From positions 2,852,001-2,916,000 of the forward strand of contig NZ_CP109965.1 in NCBI RefSeq assembly GCF_026725475.1: a stretch of DNA of 64,000 nt, read 5' to 3'. The first letter of the stretch is position 1. Every line of letters starts with the position of its first letter. The position numbers were made by a program, and so were the translations under genes. Positions 1-8,055 of the stretch are shown in pieces. The notes beneath the pieces were generated by a model. That model did no database searches. It saw nothing but the letters and a program-made list of their open reading frames with translations, and was not told where the DNA came from. The DNA is from Catenovulum adriaticum. Its GTDB lineage: Bacteria > Pseudomonadota > Gammaproteobacteria > Enterobacterales > Alteromonadaceae.

Positions 1-988
1 CATTTGCATTGTCAGCTTGATTATCATCAATGGTAACTGGCGGTGTATAACCTGTACTAGCTAATGCAGCTAACTCAGCCGCTTGTTCCTTAATTGGCAA
101 GCCTTCAATATCTTCAACTTGCATCGCTGTTCGTACTACTTTAATTAAACTTTCAATTTCTAACGCTTTTTGTTCGGCTTCTTCTTCATTTAATTTAACC
201 ATTGATTGCGACTCTTGGCCGATATTAAAAGCGCGCTGAGCTGCAACTAAAGCACCTTTACCCACCTGAGTCACTTCTGTACGTTGACGATAATTTTTAT
301 TAATAAATGCGATAGCTTGCTCAATGCTTTGTTCTGCTTGCTCAAATGTTTTTTCTGCATAGTCATCTGCATCATTGTCTTCGGCTTTATCTAAAACCAG
401 TTGAGCCGGTGTAACGTTACGTTTTATTAAAGTGTTAATTTCTAAACGCGTCATATCGGCCAATAAATCGGCTTCCTCTTTACGTGCTTTTTCTACTTCG
501 TTTTGTTCAATTAGTTTAAATAAATCAGTTAATTCATCCACCGTTTGACCATAGGTTTTAGGGTATTCTTTTTTACTATCTAACTCATCTAATACCTGTT
601 TATGCGCCAAAGAGTCTGCCAAAACTTGCTCGATAAGGGCTTTTGCCTGATAACCGCTATTAAGAAACTCTTTTGTTTTAAAGGCTGTGGTAATAATTGC
701 AAGCTCAGTGCTCATATCATCTTCTGAAGCTTGCCCATTTTGTAACTTTTCAATATAAGTTAAACTTTCTTGAGCATTTTTAAAGTGCAACGGGGTATAA
801 AAAGCCAATTTATCTTGAACAGCTTTATCCATAGATTTTCGTGCATCCGCGACGGCTTGACCGGGCGTCATGTCTGATTTAAGCGCTTGTTGTTTGGCTA
901 AATCTTCAACGCCAGTGGTTGCTAATTTATTACTTGAACATGCACTTAATAAAAAAAGTCCAGATAAAACAATCGGTAAAGTTTTCAT
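1..988 (-). CDS. Partial lipoprotein, unknown function
   Basis: The reading frame is open from an ATG at 988 to the window edge, so the C-terminus is missing. The N-terminus is a lipoprotein signal peptide, MKTLPIVLSGLFLLSACSSN, with a lipobox (LSAC) and Cys at about residue 16. Ser follows the Cys, so outer-membrane sorting is likely. The remaining 310 or so visible residues are rich in Ala, Glu, Lys and Gln and look almost entirely helical (coiled-coil or TPR-like), with the end becoming Pro/Thr rich. I do not recognise a precise family. Such helical lipoproteins often precede an OmpA-type domain, but that part lies outside the window. Confidence 0.8.
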   Translation of the reverse strand, partial: MKTLPIVLSGLFLLSACSSNKLATTGVEDLAKQQALKSDMTPGQAVADARKSMDKAVQDKLAFYTPLHFKNAQESLTYIEKLQNGQASEDDMSTELAIITTAFKTKEFLNSGYQAKALIEQVLADSLAHKQVLDELDSKKEYPKTYGQTVDELTDLFKLIEQNEVEKARKEEADLLADMTRLEINTLIKRNVTPAQLVLDKAEDNDADDYAEKTFEQAEQSIEQAIAFINKNYRQRTEVTQVGKGALVAAQRAFNIGQESQSMVKLNEEEAEQKALEIESLIKVVRTAMQVEDIEGLPIKEQAAELAALASTGYTPPVTIDDNQADNAN

Positions 989-1032
989 CAAATTTCCTAA
1001 ATAATTTTTATACATTATATCTTGTTTGGTGT

Positions 1033-1098
1033 GTTAACTAACTTGATGACCTCATTTGCAGAACTGATTTTTTATATTGAGCTCAAGTTAACTAACTT
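1033..1098. repeat. Two 12-bp direct repeats in an intergenic region
   Basis: The 12-mer gttaactaactt occurs at 1033-1044 and again at 1087-1098, both perfect, in the 167-bp gap between the lipoprotein and the LysR gene. The gap probably carries the lipoprotein promoter. The repeats could be a regulator binding pair or chance in AT-rich DNA. Confidence 0.35.
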
Positions 1099-1155
1099 AT
1101 TTTAGCAAAAATTTTCAAATTCAAAAGCCTATGCAAACAATCCGCTAATAGATAA

Positions 1156-2019
1156 TTAAATAAAGCGAGCCAGATATTCAACTAGCAACCTAATTTTATT
1201 AGATAAATACCGATTATTAGGATACACAGCCCAAATGCCGTCATCCGCTTTTTGGTAACTATCTAATAAACTCATTAACTGACCACTTTGAATATGTTGT
1301 TTTACGTAATAGTCTGGTAATTGTACTATGCCTAAATGCTTTAAAGCTGCATCTACCAAGCCAAAACCGCTATTGCAACGCAAGTTGCCTTTCACTTTGA
1401 CATGTCGCTGTTTGCTCGCGTATTCAAACCGCCAATAGTCTAAGGTCCCTAGTAAACAATTATGTCCCGCTAAGTCATCTAGGGTTTCAGGTTGTCCATG
1501 CCGACGAATGTATTCAGGGGAGGCACATAAGTATAGTTTTCGAGTGGTGAGCGTCGTTGACATTAATGTAGAACTTTCAAGCGCCCCTAAACGAATCGCT
1601 AAATCAATGCCTTGTTCGGCTAAATCTAACCTAGTATTAGTTAACTCAAGTTCAATTTCTATTTTTGGGTTTTCGATCAAAAATCGGTTAATAAGAGGGA
1701 CTATTTTTAATTCGCCATAGTTAACCGGCGCAGTCATCTTAATTTTACCTGTTAATTGACTGTGTCGCTGATTAAGCGCTTGCTCAGCATTATCTAACCC
1801 ATCAATGGCAATTTTACAGTGCTGATAAAAAATATGCCCTTCATCGGTCAATGATACATGTCGAGTGGTTCGGTACAGTAGTTTACTATCAAGCCTTTTT
1901 TCTAACGCACTGACTTGCCGGCTTACTTGTGCTGTAGACATTGATAGCTTCGTGCCTGCCGCAGTAAAACTGCCTAGTTCAGCCACTGCTGCAAATTCAT
2001 AAATGCCATGCCATTGCAT
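1156..2019 (-). CDS. LysR-family transcriptional regulator
   Basis: At 287 aa this is a normal-length LysR regulator. Residues 5-60 form the winged helix-turn-helix (FAAVAELGSFTAAGTKLSMS, then QVSRQVSALEKRL). The rest is a periplasmic-binding-protein-like effector domain, closest in style to the CrgA/AaeR subgroup. It starts 143 bp from and diverges from frmA, the usual arrangement when a LysR protein controls its neighbour, so it may sense formaldehyde or a related electrophile. In enterobacteria frmA is instead controlled by FrmR, which is not visible here. The family call is firm; the target is inferred. Confidence 0.9.
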   Translation of the reverse strand: MQWHGIYEFAAVAELGSFTAAGTKLSMSTAQVSRQVSALEKRLDSKLLYRTTRHVSLTDEGHIFYQHCKIAIDGLDNAEQALNQRHSQLTGKIKMTAPVNYGELKIVPLINRFLIENPKIEIELELTNTRLDLAEQGIDLAIRLGALESSTLMSTTLTTRKLYLCASPEYIRRHGQPETLDDLAGHNCLLGTLDYWRFEYASKQRHVKVKGNLRCNSGFGLVDAALKHLGIVQLPDYYVKQHIQSGQLMSLLDSYQKADDGIWAVYPNNRYLSNKIRLLVEYLARFI

Positions 2020-2103
2020 TATTATTACCTATATGTAAAAGTTAATTACCAAAACTACATATTATCATCATACAAGAAATAATTATAATAGGCGGTAGAA
2101 AGT

Positions 2104-2125
2104 ATTGAGGTTAGCTATACTCAAT
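2104..2125. promoter_or_regulatory. Candidate LysR operator between the LysR gene and frmA
   Basis: Arms attgag (2104-2109) and ctcaat (2120-2125) are perfectly inverted around a 10-base spacer. This fits the interrupted-dyad form (T-N11-A type) of LysR sites. It lies 38-59 bp before the frmA start codon in the divergent promoter region. Confidence 0.35.
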
Positions 2126-2162
2126 TTCACTGATTTTTATTGAAAACAATACGAGGTTCCCC

Positions 2163-3287
2163 ATGTCCGAACAATTTATGAAAACCCGAGCCGCAATAGC
2201 GTGGCAAGCCAATCAACCTTTATCAGTTGAAGAAGTTGATTTAATGTTACCAAAAAAAGGGGAAGTGCTTATTCGGGTTGTCGCTACAGGCGTATGCCAT
2301 ACCGACGCTTTTACTTTGTCTGGATCTGATCCTGAAGGTATTTTCCCAACTATTTTAGGTCACGAAGGTGGTGGGATTGTAGAACAAGTTGGTGAAGGCG
2401 TTACTAGTGTAAAAGTCGGCGACCATGTTATTCCGCTATATACGCCTGAATGTGGAGAGTGCAAATTTTGCTTATCTGGCAAAACCAATTTATGTCAAAA
2501 AATCAGAGCAACTCAAGGTAAAGGCGTTATGCCTGATGGTACAACCCGTTTTTACAAAGACGGCCAACCTATTTACCATTATATGGGCTGTTCAACGTTT
2601 GCTGAACATACTGTGTTACCTGAAATATCACTTGCCAAAGTTAACCCTGAAGCACCATTAGAAGAGGTTTGCTTATTGGGCTGCGGTGTCACCACGGGTA
2701 TGGGCGCGGTCATGAACACGGCAAAAGTAAAAGCTGGCGATACGGTTGCTATATTTGGACTGGGCGGAATAGGTTTATCCGCTGTTATCGGCGCGACTAT
2801 GGCTAAAGCCAGCAGAATAATAGCTATTGATGTTAACGAGCGTAAATTTGATTTAGCTAAAAAATTAGGTGCAACTGATTGTATCAATCCAAAAGATTAC
2901 GATAAACCGATTCAGGAAGTTATTGTTGAGTTAACTGATGGCGGCGTTGATTTTTCGTTTGAATGCATTGGTAATGTTAATGTCATGCGCAGTGCACTTG
3001 AATGCTGCCATAAAGGCTGGGGTGAATCAGTTATTATTGGGGTTGCTGGTGCTGGTGAAGAAATTTCAACAAGACCATTTCAGTTAGTTACAGGCCGAGT
3101 TTGGCGCGGAAGTGCTTTTGGTGGCGTAAAAGGTCGAACTGAGCTGCCTGAATATGTCGAACGCTATTTAGCAGGTGAATTTAAGTTAGACGACTTTATT
3201 ACTCACACAATGCCGCTTGAAAAAATAAATGAGGCATTTGAATTAATGGAAAAAGGCGAAAGCATTCGCTCTGTCATTCATTATTAA
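2163..3287 (+). CDS. frmA: S-(hydroxymethyl)glutathione dehydrogenase (class III ADH)
   Basis: A 374-aa zinc-dependent class III alcohol dehydrogenase. It oxidises S-hydroxymethylglutathione, formed from formaldehyde and glutathione, to S-formylglutathione with NAD+. Catalytic zinc ligands are visible in GVCHTDA and GHEGGG and at the Cys of LLGCGVTTG. The structural zinc lobe is the Cys cluster CGECKFCLSGKTNLC. The Rossmann motif is FGLGGIGLSAV. The next gene, fghA, catalyses the following step, and a divergent LysR gene lies upstream. The length and motifs match the family fully (also called adhC). Confidence 0.96.
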   Translation: MSEQFMKTRAAIAWQANQPLSVEEVDLMLPKKGEVLIRVVATGVCHTDAFTLSGSDPEGIFPTILGHEGGGIVEQVGEGVTSVKVGDHVIPLYTPECGECKFCLSGKTNLCQKIRATQGKGVMPDGTTRFYKDGQPIYHYMGCSTFAEHTVLPEISLAKVNPEAPLEEVCLLGCGVTTGMGAVMNTAKVKAGDTVAIFGLGGIGLSAVIGATMAKASRIIAIDVNERKFDLAKKLGATDCINPKDYDKPIQEVIVELTDGGVDFSFECIGNVNVMRSALECCHKGWGESVIIGVAGAGEEISTRPFQLVTGRVWRGSAFGGVKGRTELPEYVERYLAGEFKLDDFITHTMPLEKINEAFELMEKGESIRSVIHY

Positions 3288-3324
3288 TTGAGATAACGGT
3301 TGAGATAATTAAAGTCTAAATGAA

Positions 3325-3379
3325 CAAAAGCGTCCTGACAGCACTATGGCATAAACATCTGTAGTGCTGCCTGCTTTTG
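3325..3379 (+). other. Nested stem-loop between frmA and fghA
   Basis: Two nested perfect inverted repeats: outer arms caaaagc (3325-3331) and gcttttg (3373-3379), inner arms cagcacta (3339-3346) and tagtgctg (3362-3369). No T-run follows, so it is not a classic terminator. It sits in the 158-bp gap inside the probable operon and may affect mRNA stability or partial termination. Confidence 0.5.
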
Positions 3380-3445
3380 CGTTAAGATAATTTCGCCTCA
3401 ACTGTTCTAACCTTTTAATTATTCAACCACAAAACAAGGTAAAAT

Positions 3446-4291
3446 ATGCATTTAACTCAATTATCAAATAACCATGTTTTTGCCGGTTGGCACCAACAGC
3501 ACGAACATGAATCTAACGTTTTAAATTGCACGATGAAATTTGCAATTTATCTTCCGCCTAAAGCCTTAAAAGGTGACAAAGTGCCTGTGCTTTATTGGCT
3601 TTCAGGGCTGACTTGCACCGAAGAAAACTTTATGCAAAAGGCTGGGGCATTTAAAGTCGCAGCGGAGCTAGGTATTGCCATTGTTGCACCTGATACCAGC
3701 CCAAGAGGCGCTGGCGTACCCGATGATTCGGATCAAGCATATGATTTAGGCTTAGGCGCAGGTTTTTACCTGAATGCGACTCAACCGCCTTGGGATACTC
3801 ACTACAAAATGTATGACTACGTTGTAAATGAACTGCCTGAGATAATTGAAAATAACTTTCCTGTTAATCAGCAAAAAGTAATTAGTGGTCATTCTATGGG
3901 TGGTCATGGCGCGATCTCTATTGCCCTAAAAAACCCTGATAAATACTTATCGGTTTCTGCCTTTAGTCCAATTTGCAATCCAATTAACTGCCCGTGGGGA
4001 CAAAAAGCCTTCACTGCTTATTTAGGTGATCAACAGGATCACTGGCTTGAATATGATAGCACTGAACTACTCAAACAAAGTAAAAAACAGATTCCCATGT
4101 TGATTAGCCAAGGTGATGCGGATAATTTTTTAAACGAACAATTAAAACCAGATGCGTTAATTGAAATAGCTAAACAAAAAGATTACCTGCTCGATTATCA
4201 TTTAGAACCTGGTTATGACCATAGCTACTTTTTTATTTCGACCTTTATTGAGCAGCATTTACGATTCCACGCTCAATATTTACAGAAATAA
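3446..4291 (+). CDS. fghA: S-formylglutathione hydrolase
   Basis: A 281-aa esterase-D type alpha/beta hydrolase that cleaves S-formylglutathione to formate and glutathione, the second step of glutathione-dependent formaldehyde removal. The nucleophile elbow is GHSMGGHGA (Ser at about residue 150). The acid is in QGDADNFL and the catalytic His in GYDHSYFF. The start is supported by an AAGG Shine-Dalgarno 7 nt upstream. It lies 158 bp after frmA on the same strand, which strongly supports the pathway assignment. The E. coli counterpart is FrmB. Confidence 0.96.
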   Translation: MHLTQLSNNHVFAGWHQQHEHESNVLNCTMKFAIYLPPKALKGDKVPVLYWLSGLTCTEENFMQKAGAFKVAAELGIAIVAPDTSPRGAGVPDDSDQAYDLGLGAGFYLNATQPPWDTHYKMYDYVVNELPEIIENNFPVNQQKVISGHSMGGHGAISIALKNPDKYLSVSAFSPICNPINCPWGQKAFTAYLGDQQDHWLEYDSTELLKQSKKQIPMLISQGDADNFLNEQLKPDALIEIAKQKDYLLDYHLEPGYDHSYFFISTFIEQHLRFHAQYLQK

Positions 4292-4385
4292 ATTAACAAA
4301 CCTATCATCTTTGGCTTTTATATTATTTTTGAGAAACGAGGTATTTTTCGAAATTAAAATTCACAGACTAAGAGCTCAGGTCACA

Positions 4386-4462
4386 ATTGTCTTATGCTGG
4401 GTTTGAAATAATTTGTTTAGGTCGTTTAAGTTCATTATTTCAGCCTTGCCAAGACAATTTTT
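4386..4462 (+). terminator. Large imperfect stem-loop after fghA
   Basis: This lies in the 380-bp gene-free stretch 4292-4671. Outer arms attgtctt (4386-4393) and aagacaat (4451-4458) enclose inner arms gaaataat (4405-4412) and attatttc (4434-4441). A short T-run follows the last arm. It may terminate frmA-fghA transcripts or be a small structured RNA. I see nothing else convincing in the gap apart from AT-rich promoter-like DNA before yeeN. Confidence 0.4.
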
Positions 4463-4671
4463 GTTCAGCTCAAATAATATACAAAAATTACCAACTCGAA
4501 GGTTTAGCATCAAATCTGGTTAATTTATTTAGCCTTTCAGATAAATGAGCCAGGCACATTATCTTCGCCTTAAATATGAATGATCAGTAAATATTCCGCT
4601 ATACCACTGGTAAAACCCCTGCGAAAACCGTTAAAATTGTCATAATTATATATTTAAAAAAGAGCAAAATT

Positions 4672-5391
4672 ATGGGTAGAAGTTTTGAAAATAGAAAAGC
4701 GTCAATGGCAAAAACCCAAGGCGCTAAAACCAAAGTATATTCTAAATACGGTAAAGAAATTTATGTAGTTGCTAAAAACGGCAGCCCTGACCCTGAAGCA
4801 AATATTGCATTACGCCGTTTAATTGATAAAGCAAAAAAAGATCAAGTACCTACCCATGTTATTGATAAAGCAATAGATAAAGCAAAAGGCGGAGCCGGTG
4901 AAGATTATCAACCTGCCCGTTACGAAGGTTTTGGTCCAGGTAATTGCCAAGTTATAGTTGACTGCTTAACCGACAACTCAAACCGAACGTTTGCCGAAGT
5001 ACGAAACTGCTTTACAAAAACCAATTCAAAGCTAGGTGCACCTGGCTCCGTGGCTCACATGTTTGATCATCAAGCTGTATTTAGCTTTAAAGGTGATGAA
5101 GAAGCTTGCCTAGAAGCACTAATGATGGCCGACGTTGATGTTACTGACATTGAAGAAGAAGACGGCATGTTAACCGTATTAGCACCTCACACCGAGTTTT
5201 TTAAAGCCAAAACGGCGCTGAGCGAAAGCTTTCCTGAAATTGATTTTGAAATTGAAGAAATCACATTCAATCCACAAATGGAAACAGAAGTCACAGGTGA
5301 AGATGTTGAGATGTTTGAAAAATTTATAAATATGCTCAACGATTGTGATGATGTGCAAGAAATTTATCATAATGCAGAACTAAGCGAATAA
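4672..5391 (+). CDS. yeeN: YebC/PmpR-family protein, YeeN type
   Basis: A 239-aa protein of the YebC/TACO1 family. The N-terminal basic segment MGRSFENRKASMAK and the conserved KAIDKAKGG and RYEGFGPG blocks are present. Length and sequence resemble E. coli YeeN more than YebC. Family members are described as DNA-binding regulators, and more recently as factors relieving ribosome stalling at proline stretches; which applies here is unknown. It appears monocistronic, with a terminator directly at its stop codon. No ruvC neighbour is present, another sign that it is the paralogue and not the canonical yebC. Confidence 0.9.
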   Translation: MGRSFENRKASMAKTQGAKTKVYSKYGKEIYVVAKNGSPDPEANIALRRLIDKAKKDQVPTHVIDKAIDKAKGGAGEDYQPARYEGFGPGNCQVIVDCLTDNSNRTFAEVRNCFTKTNSKLGAPGSVAHMFDHQAVFSFKGDEEACLEALMMADVDVTDIEEEDGMLTVLAPHTEFFKAKTALSESFPEIDFEIEEITFNPQMETEVTGEDVEMFEKFINMLNDCDDVQEIYHNAELSE

Positions 5392-5425
5392 ATACGTCCA
5401 TTGATCTCGGATGTATTTCTTTTTA
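5390..5425 (+). terminator. Intrinsic terminator of yeeN
   Basis: Stem arms aaatacgtcc (5390-5399) and ggatgtattt (5409-5418), with one G-T wobble, are followed by ctttttac. The stem starts inside the yeeN stop codon. Confidence 0.7.
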
Positions 5426-5437
5426 CGTATAACTTTT

Positions 5438-5488
5438 GCTTACTCCAAGGGCAAAAAAATATTTTAGACTGCCTTTGGAGTTATAAGC
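5438..5488. other. Long imperfect inverted repeat, unknown role
   Basis: Left arm 5438-5453 (gcttactccaagggca) pairs with right arm 5470-5488 through a three-base bulge and one wobble. No T-run flanks it on either side. It lies just after the yeeN terminator and before a small minus-strand open frame. It could be a mobile repeat remnant or an RNA structure. Confidence 0.45.
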
Positions 5489-5559
5489 TTGTTAGTCTGC
5501 ACTAAGTTGGACAAAGCTAAAACCATAACTCAAAGCTCAAGAGTGACAAACAGGTAAGA

Positions 5560-5760
5560 CTAATATAGCCACTCGATAACCGTTAATTCAAAGCTCCAAA
5601 ATAAATGCCAAATGAGCTCACCTTTCCTACGCCATAACCAAAAATCGTTCCAAATAGACATCACCAAAAAGATGCACCCAAAACAGTGCGCCGCACCAAA
5701 GTAAACCACAAACCAAGAGACATCTTGGCTAATCGATTCACTTACATACGCATCAAGCAT
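5560..5760 (-). CDS. Possible small membrane protein (66 aa)
   Basis: A 66-aa open frame starts with ATG. Its composition is strongly membrane-like: residues 14-43 are hydrophobic and aromatic (WFVVYFGAAHCFGCIFLVMS), followed by RRK and a second Trp-rich hydrophobic stretch. The Shine-Dalgarno is weak (AAGG about 11 nt upstream). I do not recognise a family. It fills an otherwise empty 463-bp stretch (5392-5854). It may be real or a chance frame. Confidence 0.35.
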   Translation of the reverse strand: MLDAYVSESISQDVSWFVVYFGAAHCFGCIFLVMSIWNDFWLWRRKGELIWHLFWSFELTVIEWLY

Positions 5761-5893
5761 CTAAAACGCTACCTTAATCTCTATTAAGTTATTTATTTTC
5801 ATGTTTGAGATGATAGGCATTAATATTGCTTTGTTAGATGTAGAGTAATAATAAATGAACGATAACGGTCACATTCCAGCGGTAGAGGAACCT

Positions 5894-8041
5894 ATGAATT
5901 TAAAAAGCCAACTTATGCAATTAACATCTAAAGAGAAACACTGGCTACCCTGGTTTGGTCAAAATGGTAAGTTTGCTTTGGGCTGGTCTTGCTTTGCAAA
6001 CAAAAGCACTTATTCCGCCGTTGAACAGACATTTGAAGGCACTGCTGCAACCCGAGTAAAAATTTTACAAATGTGGACTAATAACCACTGGGAACACTTA
6101 CATACTCTGGCAAATCAAATCGACTTAACGCAGGCTAGCCATACCCAGCAGCTGCTGGCTCAAAAATTACATGCGGCACCTGACTTTTCTGAAATTTTTG
6201 TCATTGATAACCAAGCTACTATAGTTAGTAGCACTCATTCTCGCCGAGTAGGTCAACGGCATAATCAGCATAATGCTTGGCTTAACGCCAAACAAAGTGC
6301 TTTTTTACATGGCCCTTATATCGATCCGCTCACACTTGAAATAGGTCCATCGAGCTCAAAGTTTCATGACGCTGTAACGTTAATGTTTTATTTACCTGTG
6401 ATTGAAAACAACGAGCTAAAATGTGTAATTGCCGCGCGTGTGCCAAATGATGTACTTGGGGATTTAATTCAGCGCGAAGCTGGCCATATTTACCCTGAAT
6501 CAGGCGATAATTATTTATTTATGGTTCACTCAAAATTCGATCCAAGTTTAAAGCAAGGTATCGCATTATCTAGATCTCGGTTTGAAGACAGCACTTTTAG
6601 CCATGGCGAAAATTTAAAGTCAGGCATCCATACAAAATTTGGAACCGTTCAAATACAAAAACATACTGAATTTGAAATTCGCTTTACTGATCCCGCAACT
6701 GGAGAACTACATCCAGGTGTAAGAGAAACAATAAAAAATGGTCAAAATTTATTTGTAACTTACCCCGGTTACTCAGATTACCGCCATATCCCAGTAATAG
6801 GTAAAGGGGTTACTTTCAAACTTCCGGGTTCGCCAGATACTTGGGGAATGATGTGCGAAGGTGACTTAGAAGAAGTTTACCGCCGCCGCTCAATTAATAT
6901 TAGTTTAATGATGCTCTATTTACTAATGGTCACTAGTATTGTTTCAATTCACGGATGTTTAAGCGCATTTACCGGATGGCCTAACTTATGGATTAATACA
7001 GCTACGGGTTTTGCAGCTTTATTCAGCTGTTATATATTTTCCATGTTTGGAACCAATAAGGTATCCACCAGGTTAAATGAAATGACCCATGTCATTAGAA
7101 CCATTGCCGAAGGTGAAGGCAATTTAACTCAACGACTTGAACCTAACCAAATAAAGCACGATGAAACGGGCGATATGAGCCGTTGGATTAATAGCTTTAT
7201 TGATAACCTAGACGGAATTGTGGGAGAGGTAATTCAGGCAGCCCACAATGTGAAAGAAACCAATGAAAACATGCTCAATCGTAATGAGGAAGCGCACAAC
7301 AGCTCTCATCAAGTCTATGAATCAATGCAGCACATGCAAAATTTAATTGAAACCCAACGCGAAGTTATATTACGAGCCTCAGACACCGCCGAAAATATGA
7401 AATCAACCATGGCTGCCGTCGTTGAAAAAGCGAAACAAGAGTATCAAGATGCTCGCTCAGGCACTCAAGCAATTCGAGATATCGTTGATAAAACCGCTAA
7501 TTCAGTGCAATCAATTGATTCAAGAATGGGCGAAATCGGAAATATCATCAATGTCATCACTGAAATAACGAATCAAACCAATCTACTTGCTTTAAATGCC
7601 GCAATTGAAGCAGCTAGAGCTGGCGAGCATGGCAGAGGGTTTTCAGTTGTTGCTGATGAGGTAAGAGGCTTAGCTGGGCGGACGGCTGTCGCCGCAAAAG
7701 ACATCCAGCAGATGATTCAAGGCCTGCAAGAAGAAACCCAACAAGCCGTTAATTTTATGGAGCTAGGCGTTAAAGACGTAGATCAAAGTTTAAAATTAAC
7801 CGAAGCCGCTTCAAGTGAAAATCAAGAACTGCATACTATCGTTGAACAAATGTTTGAAACCATCAATGTCATTGAACAAAACAGTGCTAAAAACGGTGAA
7901 ACCGCTAAGAATGTAACCGCGGTTAGCCAAAATATGGCAAACTCAATTGCCGAATTAGCGGCCAGCTCAAGTATGGTTGACTCTACCGCCAATAAACTTC
8001 AGAGATTGGTCAGTACTTTTGAAGTAAGCTCCAATCGCTAA
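5894..8041 (+). CDS. Methyl-accepting chemotaxis protein with Cache-like sensor
   Basis: A 715-aa chemoreceptor. I prefer the ATG at 5894 over the one at 5855, because AGAGGAA lies 3 nt before it while the earlier ATG has no good Shine-Dalgarno. Residues about 30-320 resemble a double Cache sensor. Two adjacent membrane segments lie near 335-359 and 363-385. A HAMP domain and the signalling coiled coil follow, with the conserved hairpin tip around AIEAARAGEHGRGFSVVADE. No membrane segment precedes the sensor, so on simple topology the sensor would face the cytoplasm. No CheB/CheR-binding pentapeptide is seen at the C-terminus. It converges with the next receptor, 14 bp away. Confidence 0.93.
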   Translation: MNLKSQLMQLTSKEKHWLPWFGQNGKFALGWSCFANKSTYSAVEQTFEGTAATRVKILQMWTNNHWEHLHTLANQIDLTQASHTQQLLAQKLHAAPDFSEIFVIDNQATIVSSTHSRRVGQRHNQHNAWLNAKQSAFLHGPYIDPLTLEIGPSSSKFHDAVTLMFYLPVIENNELKCVIAARVPNDVLGDLIQREAGHIYPESGDNYLFMVHSKFDPSLKQGIALSRSRFEDSTFSHGENLKSGIHTKFGTVQIQKHTEFEIRFTDPATGELHPGVRETIKNGQNLFVTYPGYSDYRHIPVIGKGVTFKLPGSPDTWGMMCEGDLEEVYRRRSINISLMMLYLLMVTSIVSIHGCLSAFTGWPNLWINTATGFAALFSCYIFSMFGTNKVSTRLNEMTHVIRTIAEGEGNLTQRLEPNQIKHDETGDMSRWINSFIDNLDGIVGEVIQAAHNVKETNENMLNRNEEAHNSSHQVYESMQHMQNLIETQREVILRASDTAENMKSTMAAVVEKAKQEYQDARSGTQAIRDIVDKTANSVQSIDSRMGEIGNIINVITEITNQTNLLALNAAIEAARAGEHGRGFSVVADEVRGLAGRTAVAAKDIQQMIQGLQEETQQAVNFMELGVKDVDQSLKLTEAASSENQELHTIVEQMFETINVIEQNSAKNGETAKNVTAVSQNMANSIAELAASSSMVDSTANKLQRLVSTFEVSSNR

Positions 8042-8055
8042 AAAATCAACTCACT

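Noticed and set aside
2579..2887. 102-aa minus-strand open frame inside frmA
   Set aside because: It is antisense to a fully conserved frmA, with no ribosome site and no family features.
5430..5850. Possible integron attC site or gene cassette around the stem-loop and small minus-strand frame
   Set aside because: GTTRRRY-like strings occur but are not paired with RYYYAAC at proper spacing, and no integrase or further cassette is present.
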